A stretch of 14,647 nt of DNA from Clostridiales bacterium (GTDB taxonomy: Bacteria; Bacillota; Clostridia; Christensenellales; CAG-138): the NCBI GenBank assembly GCA_031270585.1, contig JAISXK010000108.1, positions 1-14,647 on the forward strand. The letters run 5' to 3'. The first letter of the stretch is position 1, and every line of letters begins with the position of its first letter. Shown in pieces: positions 7,642-14,124 of this stretch. The position numbers and the translations under genes were made by a program. Under the pieces are notes generated by a model that saw only the letters and a list, made by a program, of their open reading frames with translations, searched no databases and was not told the DNA's origin.

Positions 7642-7722
7642 TCCGCTCCGGCAAAGCGCGCATGCGCAGCCGTACCCGGTTTGGTACGTCAGCAACGCGC
7701 AGCGCCGCCGGGGCGGAGCGGA
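7642..7722 (-). terminator. Long nested hairpin region, possible terminator of the binding-protein gene
   Basis: Outer arms TCCGCTCCG (7642-7650) and CGGAGCGGA (7714-7722) are perfectly complementary. Inside them lie GCGCG (7656-7660) with CGCGC (7696-7700), and an apical hairpin CGTACC (7671-7676) with GGTACG (7683-7688). On the minus strand the structure is followed by AAAATTTTTA (7632-7641), compatible with intrinsic termination of the gene ending at 7760. The unusual length and nesting leave room for another role, such as a structured RNA or repeat element. Apart from this and the palindrome at 7557-7590, the gap 7547-7759 holds no gene I can support. Confidence 0.45.
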
Positions 7723-7748
7723 TCAAGCCAAATGAAAAGGTTACTGCG

Positions 7749-7776
7749 TAAGCGCCGCCTTAGCTAAGCGCCGCCT
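7749..7776. repeat. 12-base direct repeat, 16-base period, at a gene end
   Basis: TAAGCGCCGCCT occurs at 7749-7760 and 7765-7776, separated by TAGC. The second copy codes for the C-terminal Ala-Ala-Leu of the binding lipoprotein, and the spacer plus the end of the first copy supply its stop codon. Deleting one 16-base unit would let the frame run on as ...AALTQ before a TAA. Confidence 0.85.
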
Positions 7777-8683
7777 GCTCAAACATGTCAAAGAGCGTTA
7801 AAAGCGCCTCATCCACTCTGGGGCCGGCCCGCGTCATCAACGCCGCGTCCACAGGGTATACGCGGCCGCCTTGCACGGCGCCAAGCTCTTTCACGCCTTC
7901 GGTCTCAATAAAGAGCTGGTAGTTTACGTCGTTGGTGATCAATATCAGCTGCGGTTCGTCAACATCCCGCAAACGGCTGATGGGGAAGCTTGCGCCCAGC
8001 GTATCCGAAAGGCTGTTGCAGCCAAGCGTATTGGTTATGTTGCCAAAGAAGGCGCCCGGCGCGGAAGAAGTGATGTTTACGCCGTCAAACGCTGTCACCA
8101 GCAGCACGTTCATTTGTTCATAGTTCTTTTCGCGCGCGTATATGTCGCTGATATTCGCCTGCACATCCGTCAAAAACGTTGCGTCAACGCCCATAACCTG
8201 CGCCACGAATACAATGCCGCGCACATAATCGTCGTAAGTGGCGGCCTCGCCGCACGCCACGCTGATATCGGCGGCGCGTAGTTGTGCCGCGTCGTTCTCA
8301 GAAAAGCCCTGCCCCGTAAGCACAAGATCGGGCGCGGTCTTGATGATTGCCGCGATATCGCTTGCGTCATAGCGGGTCAGGTTAGCGGCGGCGCCGGGGT
8401 AATCGCTCATTTCATCCGCGCCGATGAGGGCGTTTGCGCAATCCAACGCGTAAAAAATCTCGGTGACGGTGGGGCTTAATGATATAACGCGTTTGGGGGC
8501 GCTGGGTACGATAACGGCATTATCCGCCAAATCGGTGATGGACAGGGTTGCGCGCATGGGCGCGTTATCCGCCGATGCGGCTGCGTCGGAAGGCGTCGGC
8601 TCAAGTTCCGTCTCGGAATTGCTCCTGCACGCGCCCAAAAGCAGTACGAACGCGATTGCAACCGCCAATATTTTATTGCGCAT
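7760..8683 (-). CDS. ABC transporter substrate-binding lipoprotein, BtuF/FepB type (cobalamin or siderophore)
   Basis: 307-residue extracellular binding protein, anchored by lipid. The first 19 residues form a lipoprotein signal ending in the lipobox LGAC with the modified Cys19. A low-complexity linker to about residue 45 is followed by a helical-backbone (cluster A-II) binding fold. RVISLSPTVTEIFYAL at 65-80 and GADEMSDYP at 88-96 are typical of BtuF-like vitamin B12 and Fe-siderophore binding proteins, and APDLVLTGQG and GGRVYPVDAALMTRAGPRVDEAL mark the later lobe. No permease or ATPase gene lies within this window, so its transporter partner must be elsewhere or shared. The start at 8683 is supported by AAGGAGG about 11 bases upstream and a promoter. 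B12 versus siderophore cannot be decided. The C-terminus may have been shortened by three residues through a local duplication. Confidence 0.87.
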   Translation of the reverse strand: MRNKILAVAIAFVLLLGACRSNSETELEPTPSDAAASADNAPMRATLSITDLADNAVIVPSAPKRVISLSPTVTEIFYALDCANALIGADEMSDYPGAAANLTRYDASDIAAIIKTAPDLVLTGQGFSENDAAQLRAADISVACGEAATYDDYVRGIVFVAQVMGVDATFLTDVQANISDIYAREKNYEQMNVLLVTAFDGVNITSSAPGAFFGNITNTLGCNSLSDTLGASFPISRLRDVDEPQLILITNDVNYQLFIETEGVKELGAVQGGRVYPVDAALMTRAGPRVDEALLTLFDMFEQAALS

Positions 8684-8718
8684 ATGTATTTATATCCTCC
8701 TTACCAGTTACACGAACA

Positions 8719-8748
8719 ATTGTAACATATCCATTTATAATACAACAA
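8719..8748 (-). promoter_or_regulatory. Promoter of the binding-protein gene
   Basis: On the minus strand TTGTTG (8743-8748), an 18-base spacer and TACAAT (8719-8724) with an extended TG one base upstream. It sits about 36 bases before the ATG at 8683. No cobalamin riboswitch fits in this short leader. Confidence 0.5.
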
Positions 8749-8796
8749 GCGTGTTCATACTTTATTTACCGCAAAATGAAACAATCAAACAGAAAC

Positions 8797-9435
8797 TTAA
8801 ACAAACCCCAGCGTCAGCAGGGTCTGCGCCGCGATATAGGCCAGCATGATCGGAAAATTGCCATGTTTGGGTTTTTGCAGGAATATGCTTGAGGCCAATA
8901 TGCCGTCCGACGCGATAAACAGGAGCGACCCGGCAAACGCCCATACCGCGTGCCCGCCGTACAGATAAAACAACGCATACGCGCTCATCAGGCATATCAC
9001 CGCCATATAAGCGATAATGGCGGGTTTGGCGATAGCGGGCATATGGTTTTTCAGCCGGCGATAGAGCAGCGCGCCGCTCGCGCAGTAGAGAAGGCACAGA
9101 GGTATTAAAATATACCACGCGGGGTAACGCGCTTGCGGCAACATAAAGAGTATATAGCACACATGGCCCAGCAAAAACGCGAACAGGCCGGCAGCAAAGC
9201 GCGCGGGAGTATCGAGCTTTAACAAAAGGCAATCGCCCGCGCAACCCAAAAGCAGCCCCGTGACCACATACGCGCTGATGGCAGATGCCGATAGCGCGTA
9301 ACACACGGCCAGCAGAGGCATCAGCATGGGTTTTGTCCATCGCCGCAGGGTTTCACGCCGGGTGAGGCACGCGTACAGGTGCGCCGCTGCGGCCGCCAAA
9401 AACACAATCCAAGCCATCATACCGATGCGAATCAT
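8797..9435 (-). CDS. Lysoplasmalogenase-like YhhN/TMEM86 family membrane protein
   Basis: 212-residue polytopic membrane protein. Characterised TMEM86/YhhN members hydrolyse the vinyl-ether bond of lysoplasmalogens, releasing a fatty aldehyde and a glycerophospho-base; whether this one does so is inference from family. Family landmarks are KPMLMPLLA at 35-43, the conserved acidic LLLGCAGDCLL (Asp68), FAAGLFAFLLGHVCYILFM at 80-98 with Gly-His, FIASDGILASSIF and the closing MLAYIAAQTLLTLG. About eight hydrophobic segments are apparent. Plasmalogens occur in anaerobic Clostridia, which suits the role. The ATG at 9435 is used here, but AAAAGGGG abuts it directly, so a start at the ATG 15 bases downstream (9420) is possible. 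The binding lipoprotein gene follows after 113 bp without a clear terminator, so some co-transcription is likely. Confidence 0.87.
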   Translation of the reverse strand: MIRIGMMAWIVFLAAAAAHLYACLTRRETLRRWTKPMLMPLLAVCYALSASAISAYVVTGLLLGCAGDCLLLKLDTPARFAAGLFAFLLGHVCYILFMLPQARYPAWYILIPLCLLYCASGALLYRRLKNHMPAIAKPAIIAYMAVICLMSAYALFYLYGGHAVWAFAGSLLFIASDGILASSIFLQKPKHGNFPIMLAYIAAQTLLTLGFV

Positions 9436-9456
9436 CCCCTTTTCTCTTTTATTACA

Positions 9457-9484
9457 AGTATACCGCAGGCAAGGCGTAAGTCAA
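9457..9484 (-). promoter_or_regulatory. Promoter of the yhhN-like gene
   Basis: On the minus strand TTGACT (9479-9484), 16 bases, then TATACT (9457-9462). The predicted transcript start falls about 15 bases before the ATG at 9435, giving a very short leader. Confidence 0.65.
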
Positions 9485-9631
9485 AGGGCGCTTGCCGCAT
9501 TTCATACAATTTAATATGGGACTTTAGGGCGTGCTTTTCTAAACAGCCCCTATGTTTATACGCTCCTGCAGCGCCATCCGCTTTTATTTGCGTTATGTGC
9601 GTGCGCGCGCGGGCGCCCTGCTTTGTCCGTC

Positions 9632-9659
9632 TTGCCAGATATTCTGCGTGTGGTATACT
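9632..9659 (+). promoter_or_regulatory. Promoter of the G5-M23 / murA operon
   Basis: TTGCCA (9632-9637), a 16-base spacer and TATACT (9654-9659), with TGG directly upstream making it an extended -10. An AAGGAGA ribosome site (9682-9688) follows, 10 bases before the GTG at 9699. The rest of the divergent gap 9436-9698 shows nothing else that I can name. Confidence 0.6.
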
Positions 9660-9698
9660 GTATGTTGATAAGATATACAGTAAGGAGAGCATAGCCGG

Positions 9699-10793
9699 GT
9701 GAAAGGCAGATGGAGCTATTGGCGCACGCCGTTTGTGATTGTCATGGCGGCGCTCTGCGTAATTGGCGTCGTGGCGCTCAGGCCTCAGGCGGCGCCTGCG
9801 GGCGTTACCGCTTCGCCTACACCGGTGCCCACGCCCACGCCCGTACCCGCAACCCCCATACCCGACCCCACGCCGGTGCCCGGCGCCATCACCATAGTGA
9901 TGGATGGCGCCGTGGTTTGCACCGTGTGGAACGAGGATGACGCGCAATCGCTGTTAAACGCGCAATTGACGCGCGCAGAAAAACAAGCCCCCCAGGGGTG
10001 GGAACTGCTTTACGCGGCGTTTGATGGCCAAATGGAAACCCGCGCGGCTCTGCTTGGAGAGCCACCCTTGGCCCTTGCGGAGGCGGATGCGCTGCTGCAG
10101 GCGGATGAAGCGTTGCTGCCCACCTATATCGTGGCGCGAAAAACCGAGTATGAAACCATACCCTTTGAAACAACCCAGCAGAAGGACAAACGTCTTCCCC
10201 ACGGCTCGCGGCTTGTGCTTCAGGTAGGGCGCACCGGCGTGCGCCAAACCATCACTACCGGCACCTACCGGAATGGCGCGCTTGTGGGCGATCCCACGGT
10301 GGCACAAAGCGAAATGGTTCCCACGAAAGAATATATATTGGTGGGCACGTATCTGTCCGCCAATCCCGACGGCAACCCCGGCCGCAGCGAGGGCGAAAAA
10401 GGGCGCAAGGCGCCGGAGGGCGCAACGCTTATATTGCCGGTCGTGAACAGCGGCATATTATCCAACTTTGGCACGCGAAGAAATCTCATGCACAACGGCA
10501 TCGATGTGGAGGCGGATGTGGGCGACGAGATAATCTCCCCCGCGAGCGGGCAGGTGGTGTTTTTGGATGAACGCGGCAACTATGGGCTCGTTCTGGAGAT
10601 TGACATGGGCGACGGCTTTATCGTGCGGCTGACCCCCCTGCGGGATTGTGCCGTGCGGGCGGGAGACACCGTGGTGCAGGGGCAGCGCTTGGGCGCGCTT
10701 GCGCAGCCGGTGGACGAGGAGGCGGACCCGCACCTGCATATGGAGCTTTTGATAGACGGACTGCCCTATAACCCCAGGCAATATATATCCTGA
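9699..10793 (+). CDS. Membrane-anchored G5 + M23 (LytM) domain protein, catalytic His replaced
   Basis: 364 residues from a GTG start with a good ribosome site. Residues 10-28 form a membrane anchor or uncleaved signal, followed by a Pro/Thr-rich spacer (about 38-62, TPVPTPTPVP) that should cross the wall. A G5 domain, associated with cell-wall adhesion, covers about 144-217, ending in the hallmark ILVGT. An M23/LytM domain covers about 250-360: SNFGTRRNLMHNGID, with zinc ligands His265 and Asp269, and PHLHMEL, with His345 and the ligand His347. The usual YxH motif reads LTP at 311-313, so Pro313 stands where the second catalytic His is expected; peptidoglycan endopeptidase activity may be lost. 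It lies 33 bp upstream of murA. In many Firmicutes murA sits beside spoIID and spoIIQ, and SpoIIQ is also an anchored LytM protein, so a SpoIIQ-like or scaffold role is a reasonable inference. Confidence 0.85.
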   Translation: MKGRWSYWRTPFVIVMAALCVIGVVALRPQAAPAGVTASPTPVPTPTPVPATPIPDPTPVPGAITIVMDGAVVCTVWNEDDAQSLLNAQLTRAEKQAPQGWELLYAAFDGQMETRAALLGEPPLALAEADALLQADEALLPTYIVARKTEYETIPFETTQQKDKRLPHGSRLVLQVGRTGVRQTITTGTYRNGALVGDPTVAQSEMVPTKEYILVGTYLSANPDGNPGRSEGEKGRKAPEGATLILPVVNSGILSNFGTRRNLMHNGIDVEADVGDEIISPASGQVVFLDERGNYGLVLEIDMGDGFIVRLTPLRDCAVRAGDTVVQGQRLGALAQPVDEEADPHLHMELLIDGLPYNPRQYIS

Positions 10794-10826
10794 TACGGGG
10801 TATCGCGCAAATGAAGGAGAGTGTAT

Positions 10827-12101
10827 GTGAAACAATGGTACAGGATTGAAGGGGGGAAACCTCTGGAAGGCGCCGTTACAATAAGCGGCGCAAAGAATGC
10901 GGCCGTCGCGATTATTCCCGCGTCCATATTGACGGGCGAGTGCTGCGTTTTAGAAAACATCCCCTGCATCGAGGATGTGCATACGCTGCTGGAGATATTA
11001 AAGCGTATCGGCGGCGCTGTTTCCTACACCATGGGCGAACGCTTGCGCCTTGATTCTTCAGGCGTCAATTCCTGCTCCATCACGTTTGATATGGTAAGCA
11101 CGCTGCGCGCGTCCTATTACCTGCTGGGAGCGCTTTTAGGCCGGTATGGCCATGCGGAGCTTTCGTTGCCCGGCGGTTGCGTGATAGGCCAGCGCCCTAT
11201 AGACCAGCACATCAAAGGCATGCGCGCACTGGGCGCGCATGTGGTGGTGGAAGACGGGCTCGTAAAGGCGCGCGCCGATAACGGTCTTGTGGGCAGCGAG
11301 GTCTATTTCGATGTTGTCAGCGTGGGCGCCACCATCAATGTCATGATGGCCGCCACCATGGCCGCAGGGCAAACCACCCTTGTAAACGCCGCCAAAGAAC
11401 CGCATGTAGTGGATGTGGCCAACTTTTTAAATATGATGGGCGCGAGGGTAAAAGGCGCCGGCACCGATATGATACGTATTACGGGTGTTTCCAAGCTGCA
11501 TGGCTGCGATTACGCCATCATACCCGACCAGATCGAGGCCGGCACCTATATGGTGGCCGCCGCCGCGACGGGCGGCAACGTGGTGATCAAAAACATTATC
11601 CCCACGCATTTAGAGGCCATATCGGCCAAGCTGATGGAAAGCGGCGCCGCCGTGGTGGAAGGCGACGACGGCAGGGAGTTTTTCATGCAGGTGACCGGAG
11701 GCGGGCGCCCGCGCGCCATCAATGTAAAAACACTGCCCTATCCCGGCTTTCCTACCGATCTACAGCAGCCCATGATGGCGCACCTCGTAAAAGCCCATGG
11801 CAACAGCTTCATTATGGAAAATATATTCGAAGAACGTTTTAACCACGTGGCCGAGCTTGTGCGCATGGGCGCGCTCATCGACCTGAACGGCCGCACAGCC
11901 ATGGTGCAGGGTGTGGAACGCCTGACGGGCGCGCCGCTGTTTGCGTCCGATCTGCGCGCCGGGGCGGCGCTTGTGGTAGCGGCGCTTGCGGCCAAGGGTA
12001 CGTCCACCGTACACAATATCGAACTGATAGACCGCGGTTATGAGCATTTGGAACAAAAGCTGCGCGCGCTTGGCGCCAATATCACCAGGCATGTGGAATA
12101 G
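10827..12101 (+). CDS. murA: UDP-N-acetylglucosamine 1-carboxyvinyltransferase (MurA)
   Basis: Cytoplasmic enzyme of the first committed step of peptidoglycan synthesis: it transfers enolpyruvate from phosphoenolpyruvate to UDP-GlcNAc. 424 residues, normal family length. Lys23-Asn24 in ISGAKNAAVA and the active-site loop LPGGCVIGQRPIDQHIKG with Cys118 are present; this Cys is the fosfomycin target, so no intrinsic Asp-type resistance is indicated. YPGFPTDLQQPMMAHL and DLRAGAALVVAALAAKG, carrying the conserved Asp and Arg, lie in the second half. The GTG at 10827 is preferred over the in-frame GTG at 10821 because the AAGGAGA site (10814-10820) is six bases away from it but abuts the other. 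It follows the G5-M23 gene after 33 bp and is almost certainly co-transcribed with it. Many Firmicutes carry two MurA paralogues; which this is cannot be told here. Confidence 0.95.
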   Translation: MKQWYRIEGGKPLEGAVTISGAKNAAVAIIPASILTGECCVLENIPCIEDVHTLLEILKRIGGAVSYTMGERLRLDSSGVNSCSITFDMVSTLRASYYLLGALLGRYGHAELSLPGGCVIGQRPIDQHIKGMRALGAHVVVEDGLVKARADNGLVGSEVYFDVVSVGATINVMMAATMAAGQTTLVNAAKEPHVVDVANFLNMMGARVKGAGTDMIRITGVSKLHGCDYAIIPDQIEAGTYMVAAAATGGNVVIKNIIPTHLEAISAKLMESGAAVVEGDDGREFFMQVTGGGRPRAINVKTLPYPGFPTDLQQPMMAHLVKAHGNSFIMENIFEERFNHVAELVRMGALIDLNGRTAMVQGVERLTGAPLFASDLRAGAALVVAALAAKGTSTVHNIELIDRGYEHLEQKLRALGANITRHVE

Positions 12102-12103
12102 GG

Positions 12104-12127
12104 GAAGCATAGCGCGCCAATCTTAAA
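12104..12127 (+). repeat. Dispersed intergenic repeat, copy 2
   Basis: Matches the complement of 7574-7597 at 22 of 24 positions with an 18-base identical core. It begins 3 bases after the murA stop. The following CTTAAAGGGT and ACCCTGCAAG (12122-12143) can form an imperfect hairpin over a two-base loop, without a T run. Confidence 0.7.
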
Positions 12128-12182
12128 GGGTAAACCCTGCAAGAGCGTGAACCCCGGATTATCTATAAAGGAGCATTGGATT

Positions 12183-12623
12183 GTGCAAGATTTTGGGATG
12201 TCCATGCTGTGGTTTTGGCTATGCTATATACTTGTTACTATCGTTGGCATAGTACATACCATTTTTAATATTTATGTCTTGCGTATGAAACCGATGGACA
12301 AAAACGGAATGGGTGAAGGATATGAGAAAACAAAACCCTGGCATCCGTTATATGCTATCATCCTGTTTTCGTTTTTTGGTTGGTTGTACATAAAGGGGAT
12401 CCCCAATCCGGCAATTACGGAAGCGCTCATAACCGGCGCCATATGGGCGGGGATGTGCATTGTGTTTGATGTGTGCGTTTGGGTGTTCATAAAGCATCCG
12501 TGGAGCTTAAGTTTCAAGGAGTTTTATATTGCGTATCAACCGTGGATTTCGTTAATATATATCGCAATATTCCTGGGGCCGGTGGTGGGATATTTGTTCT
12601 GCCGGGGTGTGTTGACACCATAG
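12183..12623 (+). CDS. Four-helix membrane protein, unknown function
   Basis: 146 residues from a GTG at 12183, chosen because an AAAGGAG site (12167-12173) lies nine bases upstream; the frame is open further up to 12147. Hydrophobic segments at about 9-33, 56-72, 82-104 and 121-140 predict four helices. The stretch between helices 3 and 4, KHPWSLSFKEFYIAYQPW, is rich in aromatic residues and looks like a conserved motif; I have the impression of similar small membrane proteins in Firmicutes but cannot name a family. The gene follows murA by 81 bp on the same strand and may be read through from it, although a hairpin-bearing repeat lies between. Its codon use is more AT-rich than that of murA. 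Confidence 0.72.
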   Translation: MQDFGMSMLWFWLCYILVTIVGIVHTIFNIYVLRMKPMDKNGMGEGYEKTKPWHPLYAIILFSFFGWLYIKGIPNPAITEALITGAIWAGMCIVFDVCVWVFIKHPWSLSFKEFYIAYQPWISLIYIAIFLGPVVGYLFCRGVLTP

Positions 12624-12644
12624 GTTCCTGTCTACTGGAGACAG
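12606..12644 (+). terminator. Two small hairpins at the end of the membrane-protein gene
   Basis: GGTGT-GTTG-ACACC (12606-12619) overlaps the last codons, and CTGTCT-ACTGG-AGACAG (12628-12644) follows the stop. Only a short GTTTTG comes 12 bases later, so this is a weak terminator candidate. Confidence 0.35.
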
Positions 12645-12707
12645 CCGGCGCATGGGTTTTGTGATCTTCATATTTGGTTTGGCTTATCTTTAAAAAGTGT
12701 TGAATGA

Positions 12708-12730
12708 TATAATGGTATAATGGTATATAA
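12708..12730 (+). promoter_or_regulatory. Tandem TATAATGG repeat, stacked -10-like boxes
   Basis: TATAATGG occurs twice head to tail (12708-12715, 12716-12723) and is followed by TATATAA. Each copy carries a consensus -10 hexamer, but no convincing -35 is seen at 16-18 bases. It lies upstream of a 39-codon open frame starting at 12764. Confidence 0.35.
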
Positions 12731-12763
12731 AACGGTTTCGAGATAAGCAAATCCAAACGAGTA

Positions 12764-12883
12764 ATGCTGGAGATAGAAACGATAATCAGGTGCGGGACGG
12801 TGTATATAATAAAGGTGTATATAAAAGGCAACCCCCTATCAATCGCTGAAGAATTGCCTCAAAATAATAGGATGCGGATATGA
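12764..12883 (+). CDS. Possible 39-residue small ORF or gene remnant
   Basis: ATG at 12764 to TGA at 12881-12883. The product is basic, with a hydrophobic beta-like first half (TVYIIKVYIK) and a more protein-like tail (GNPLSIAEELPQNNRMRI). There is no clear ribosome site. It follows the stacked -10 boxes and overlaps the hairpin and terminal codons of the opposite MerR-like gene. It could be a real small protein, a remnant of a larger gene or chance. Confidence 0.2.
   Translation: MLEIETIIRCGTVYIIKVYIKGNPLSIAEELPQNNRMRI
12821..12860 (-). terminator. Possible terminator of the truncated MerR gene
   Basis: On the minus strand AGGCAA (12854-12859) and TTGCCT (12826-12831) form a 6-base stem around a 22-base loop, followed by TTTAT. 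The stop codon of the MerR-like frame lies at the base of the stem. Confidence 0.35.
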
Positions 12884-13167
12884 CGATAATGGCATTTATT
12901 TATGTAGAAACCCCTTTTATAATATAGTTTTATATAATACTTTATTAAACGACACGAAAAACCGGGAAAACAGCTTGCCACGCGCGCGTTTAAGGCCGGG
13001 GCGGCAACGTTTAATACCCAAATACTATAAAATTTTAGAAATCTCAGGCCGTTTCCCCGCATAGCGGGGGAGAATATGCCCTTGCTGTCATATACGCGCA
13101 GGGAGTTTGGGGTAATGCCGACAATCCGCGCGAACTCCCCGATGGACAGGGAATCTTCCGGCTTCAT
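12859..13167 (-). pseudogene. Truncated MerR-family regulator (DNA-binding head only)
   Basis: From the ATG at 13167 the first ~45 residues are a clear MerR winged-helix start: SLSIGEFARIVGITPNSLRV followed by YDSKGIFSPAMRGNG. In intact MerR proteins this leads into a YRYY segment, the second wing, and then the dimerisation coiled coil and effector domain. Here the frame instead runs into LRFLKFYSIWVLNVAAPALN and a basic, low-complexity end at residue 102, unlike any MerR domain. The coding sequence after about 13040 becomes AT-rich. I therefore call it a 3'-deleted or recombined gene; a functional short DNA-binding protein is possible but less likely. It lies 117 bp beyond the EFR1 gene on the same strand. 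The start has only a weak GGGGAA site; an upstream TTG at 13209 is an alternative. Confidence 0.6.
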
Positions 13168-13284
13168 TCCCGCGTTCCCCGCGCCTTGATGGAATTGTGC
13201 GCCGGACAAGAGGGATGGGCGGTTATCTCTCTGTGTCGGTTGTTTCGTGCGGCTTCATTATCTGTTTGCAATGTGTATGGCACA

Positions 13285-14040
13285 CTAATCCCTATAACGA
13301 TTGTTCGCCGCGATGATTTCGTGCAGTGAAACCTCAGAGTGGAGCCAACGCTTGTCGCTCTTTTCGTTTTTCAGGTGTATGGCGTTCTGTGGACAAAGGT
13401 GTACGCAGGCCAAGCAGCCCTCGCAATGGCCGCTGAAATTCACCCTGTCTGTTACGTCAATGTTTTTCGCCGGGCAGACTTTGGCGCAAATGCCACATTT
13501 CGTGCATTGGTCGTTCACGATATAGCCCTGCGCGTTTTTATCGGTTTTCATTCCGGCGAACATTGCGGTAACCGCTCGCACGGGCAAGGAAGCCTTCGCT
13601 CCCTTGTGTTCCCGGTTTTGAATATCAGCGACGATTCTCGCGGTCATTTCCTCGGTTTTTTTCTCCGGCAGTTTGGCGATTTGCGCGTCCATTTCAAATA
13701 CAGGCAGGAAGTTGTCAACCATAAGCAAACTGTTCAGATAGTCAAACCGATAGCCGCGTTTCTCCGCGCCCTTTTGCAGATTGTACATACAGGCGCCGGG
13801 CATATTGCCATAGGTTCCGATTGCAAAAAGGTAATCGGCTTCAAAAATGGCCTTGTCCAAAAACTGACGTACCATCCGGGGCGGCGCACCGCTGTAAACG
13901 GGGAAAATCACACCGATAGCCTCGTCCTTGTAATGGGTGTCCGAGCCATCAATAACCTGTGGGATGGAAATCAAGTCCCCTCCGATACGCTTTGCCACCG
14001 CCAAAGAGTTGCCGGTAGAAGTAAAATAAAATACAATCAT
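13285..14040 (-). CDS. EFR1 family flavodoxin/ferredoxin fusion protein
   Basis: 251-residue cytoplasmic redox protein. The N-terminal half is a flavodoxin-like fold: FYFTSTGNSLAVAKRI at 4-19 is the FMN phosphate loop, with PVYSGAPPRMV and AIGTYGNMPGA further on. The C-terminal part is a two-cluster bacterial ferredoxin with Cys179, 182, 185, 189 (CTKCGICAKVCP) and Cys206, 209, 212, 216 (CEGCLACVHLCP), each a 4Fe-4S motif. This arrangement is that of the EFR1 family, whose partners are mostly unknown. The ATG at 14040 is chosen because GGAGGG lies seven bases upstream; a longer frame from 14055 would place that site inside the gene. It follows the DUF1858 gene by 84 bp and probably shares a transcript with it. 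Confidence 0.9.
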   Translation of the reverse strand: MIVFYFTSTGNSLAVAKRIGGDLISIPQVIDGSDTHYKDEAIGVIFPVYSGAPPRMVRQFLDKAIFEADYLFAIGTYGNMPGACMYNLQKGAEKRGYRFDYLNSLLMVDNFLPVFEMDAQIAKLPEKKTEEMTARIVADIQNREHKGAKASLPVRAVTAMFAGMKTDKNAQGYIVNDQCTKCGICAKVCPAKNIDVTDRVNFSGHCEGCLACVHLCPQNAIHLKNEKSDKRWLHSEVSLHEIIAANNRYRD

Positions 14041-14124
14041 CTGTCTTCCCTCCATTCTTGCTCTAAGCCAAAGGCCAAATCGCCGGGTTTTGCTTGAGCG
14101 GTTTGTTTGAAAGTATATCCGCCA

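Noticed and set aside
8684..8796. Cobalamin riboswitch upstream of the BtuF-like gene
   Set aside because: The leader after the predicted transcript start is only about 36 bases and has none of the conserved B12-box sequence.
10827..12101. Intrinsic fosfomycin resistance of MurA
   Set aside because: The active-site residue is Cys118, the fosfomycin-sensitive form, not Asp.
13339..14097. 252-codon plus-strand frame opposite the EFR1 gene
   Set aside because: The minus-strand frame has two full iron-sulfur motifs and a flavodoxin loop; the plus-strand product has no recognisable motif and is an antisense shadow.
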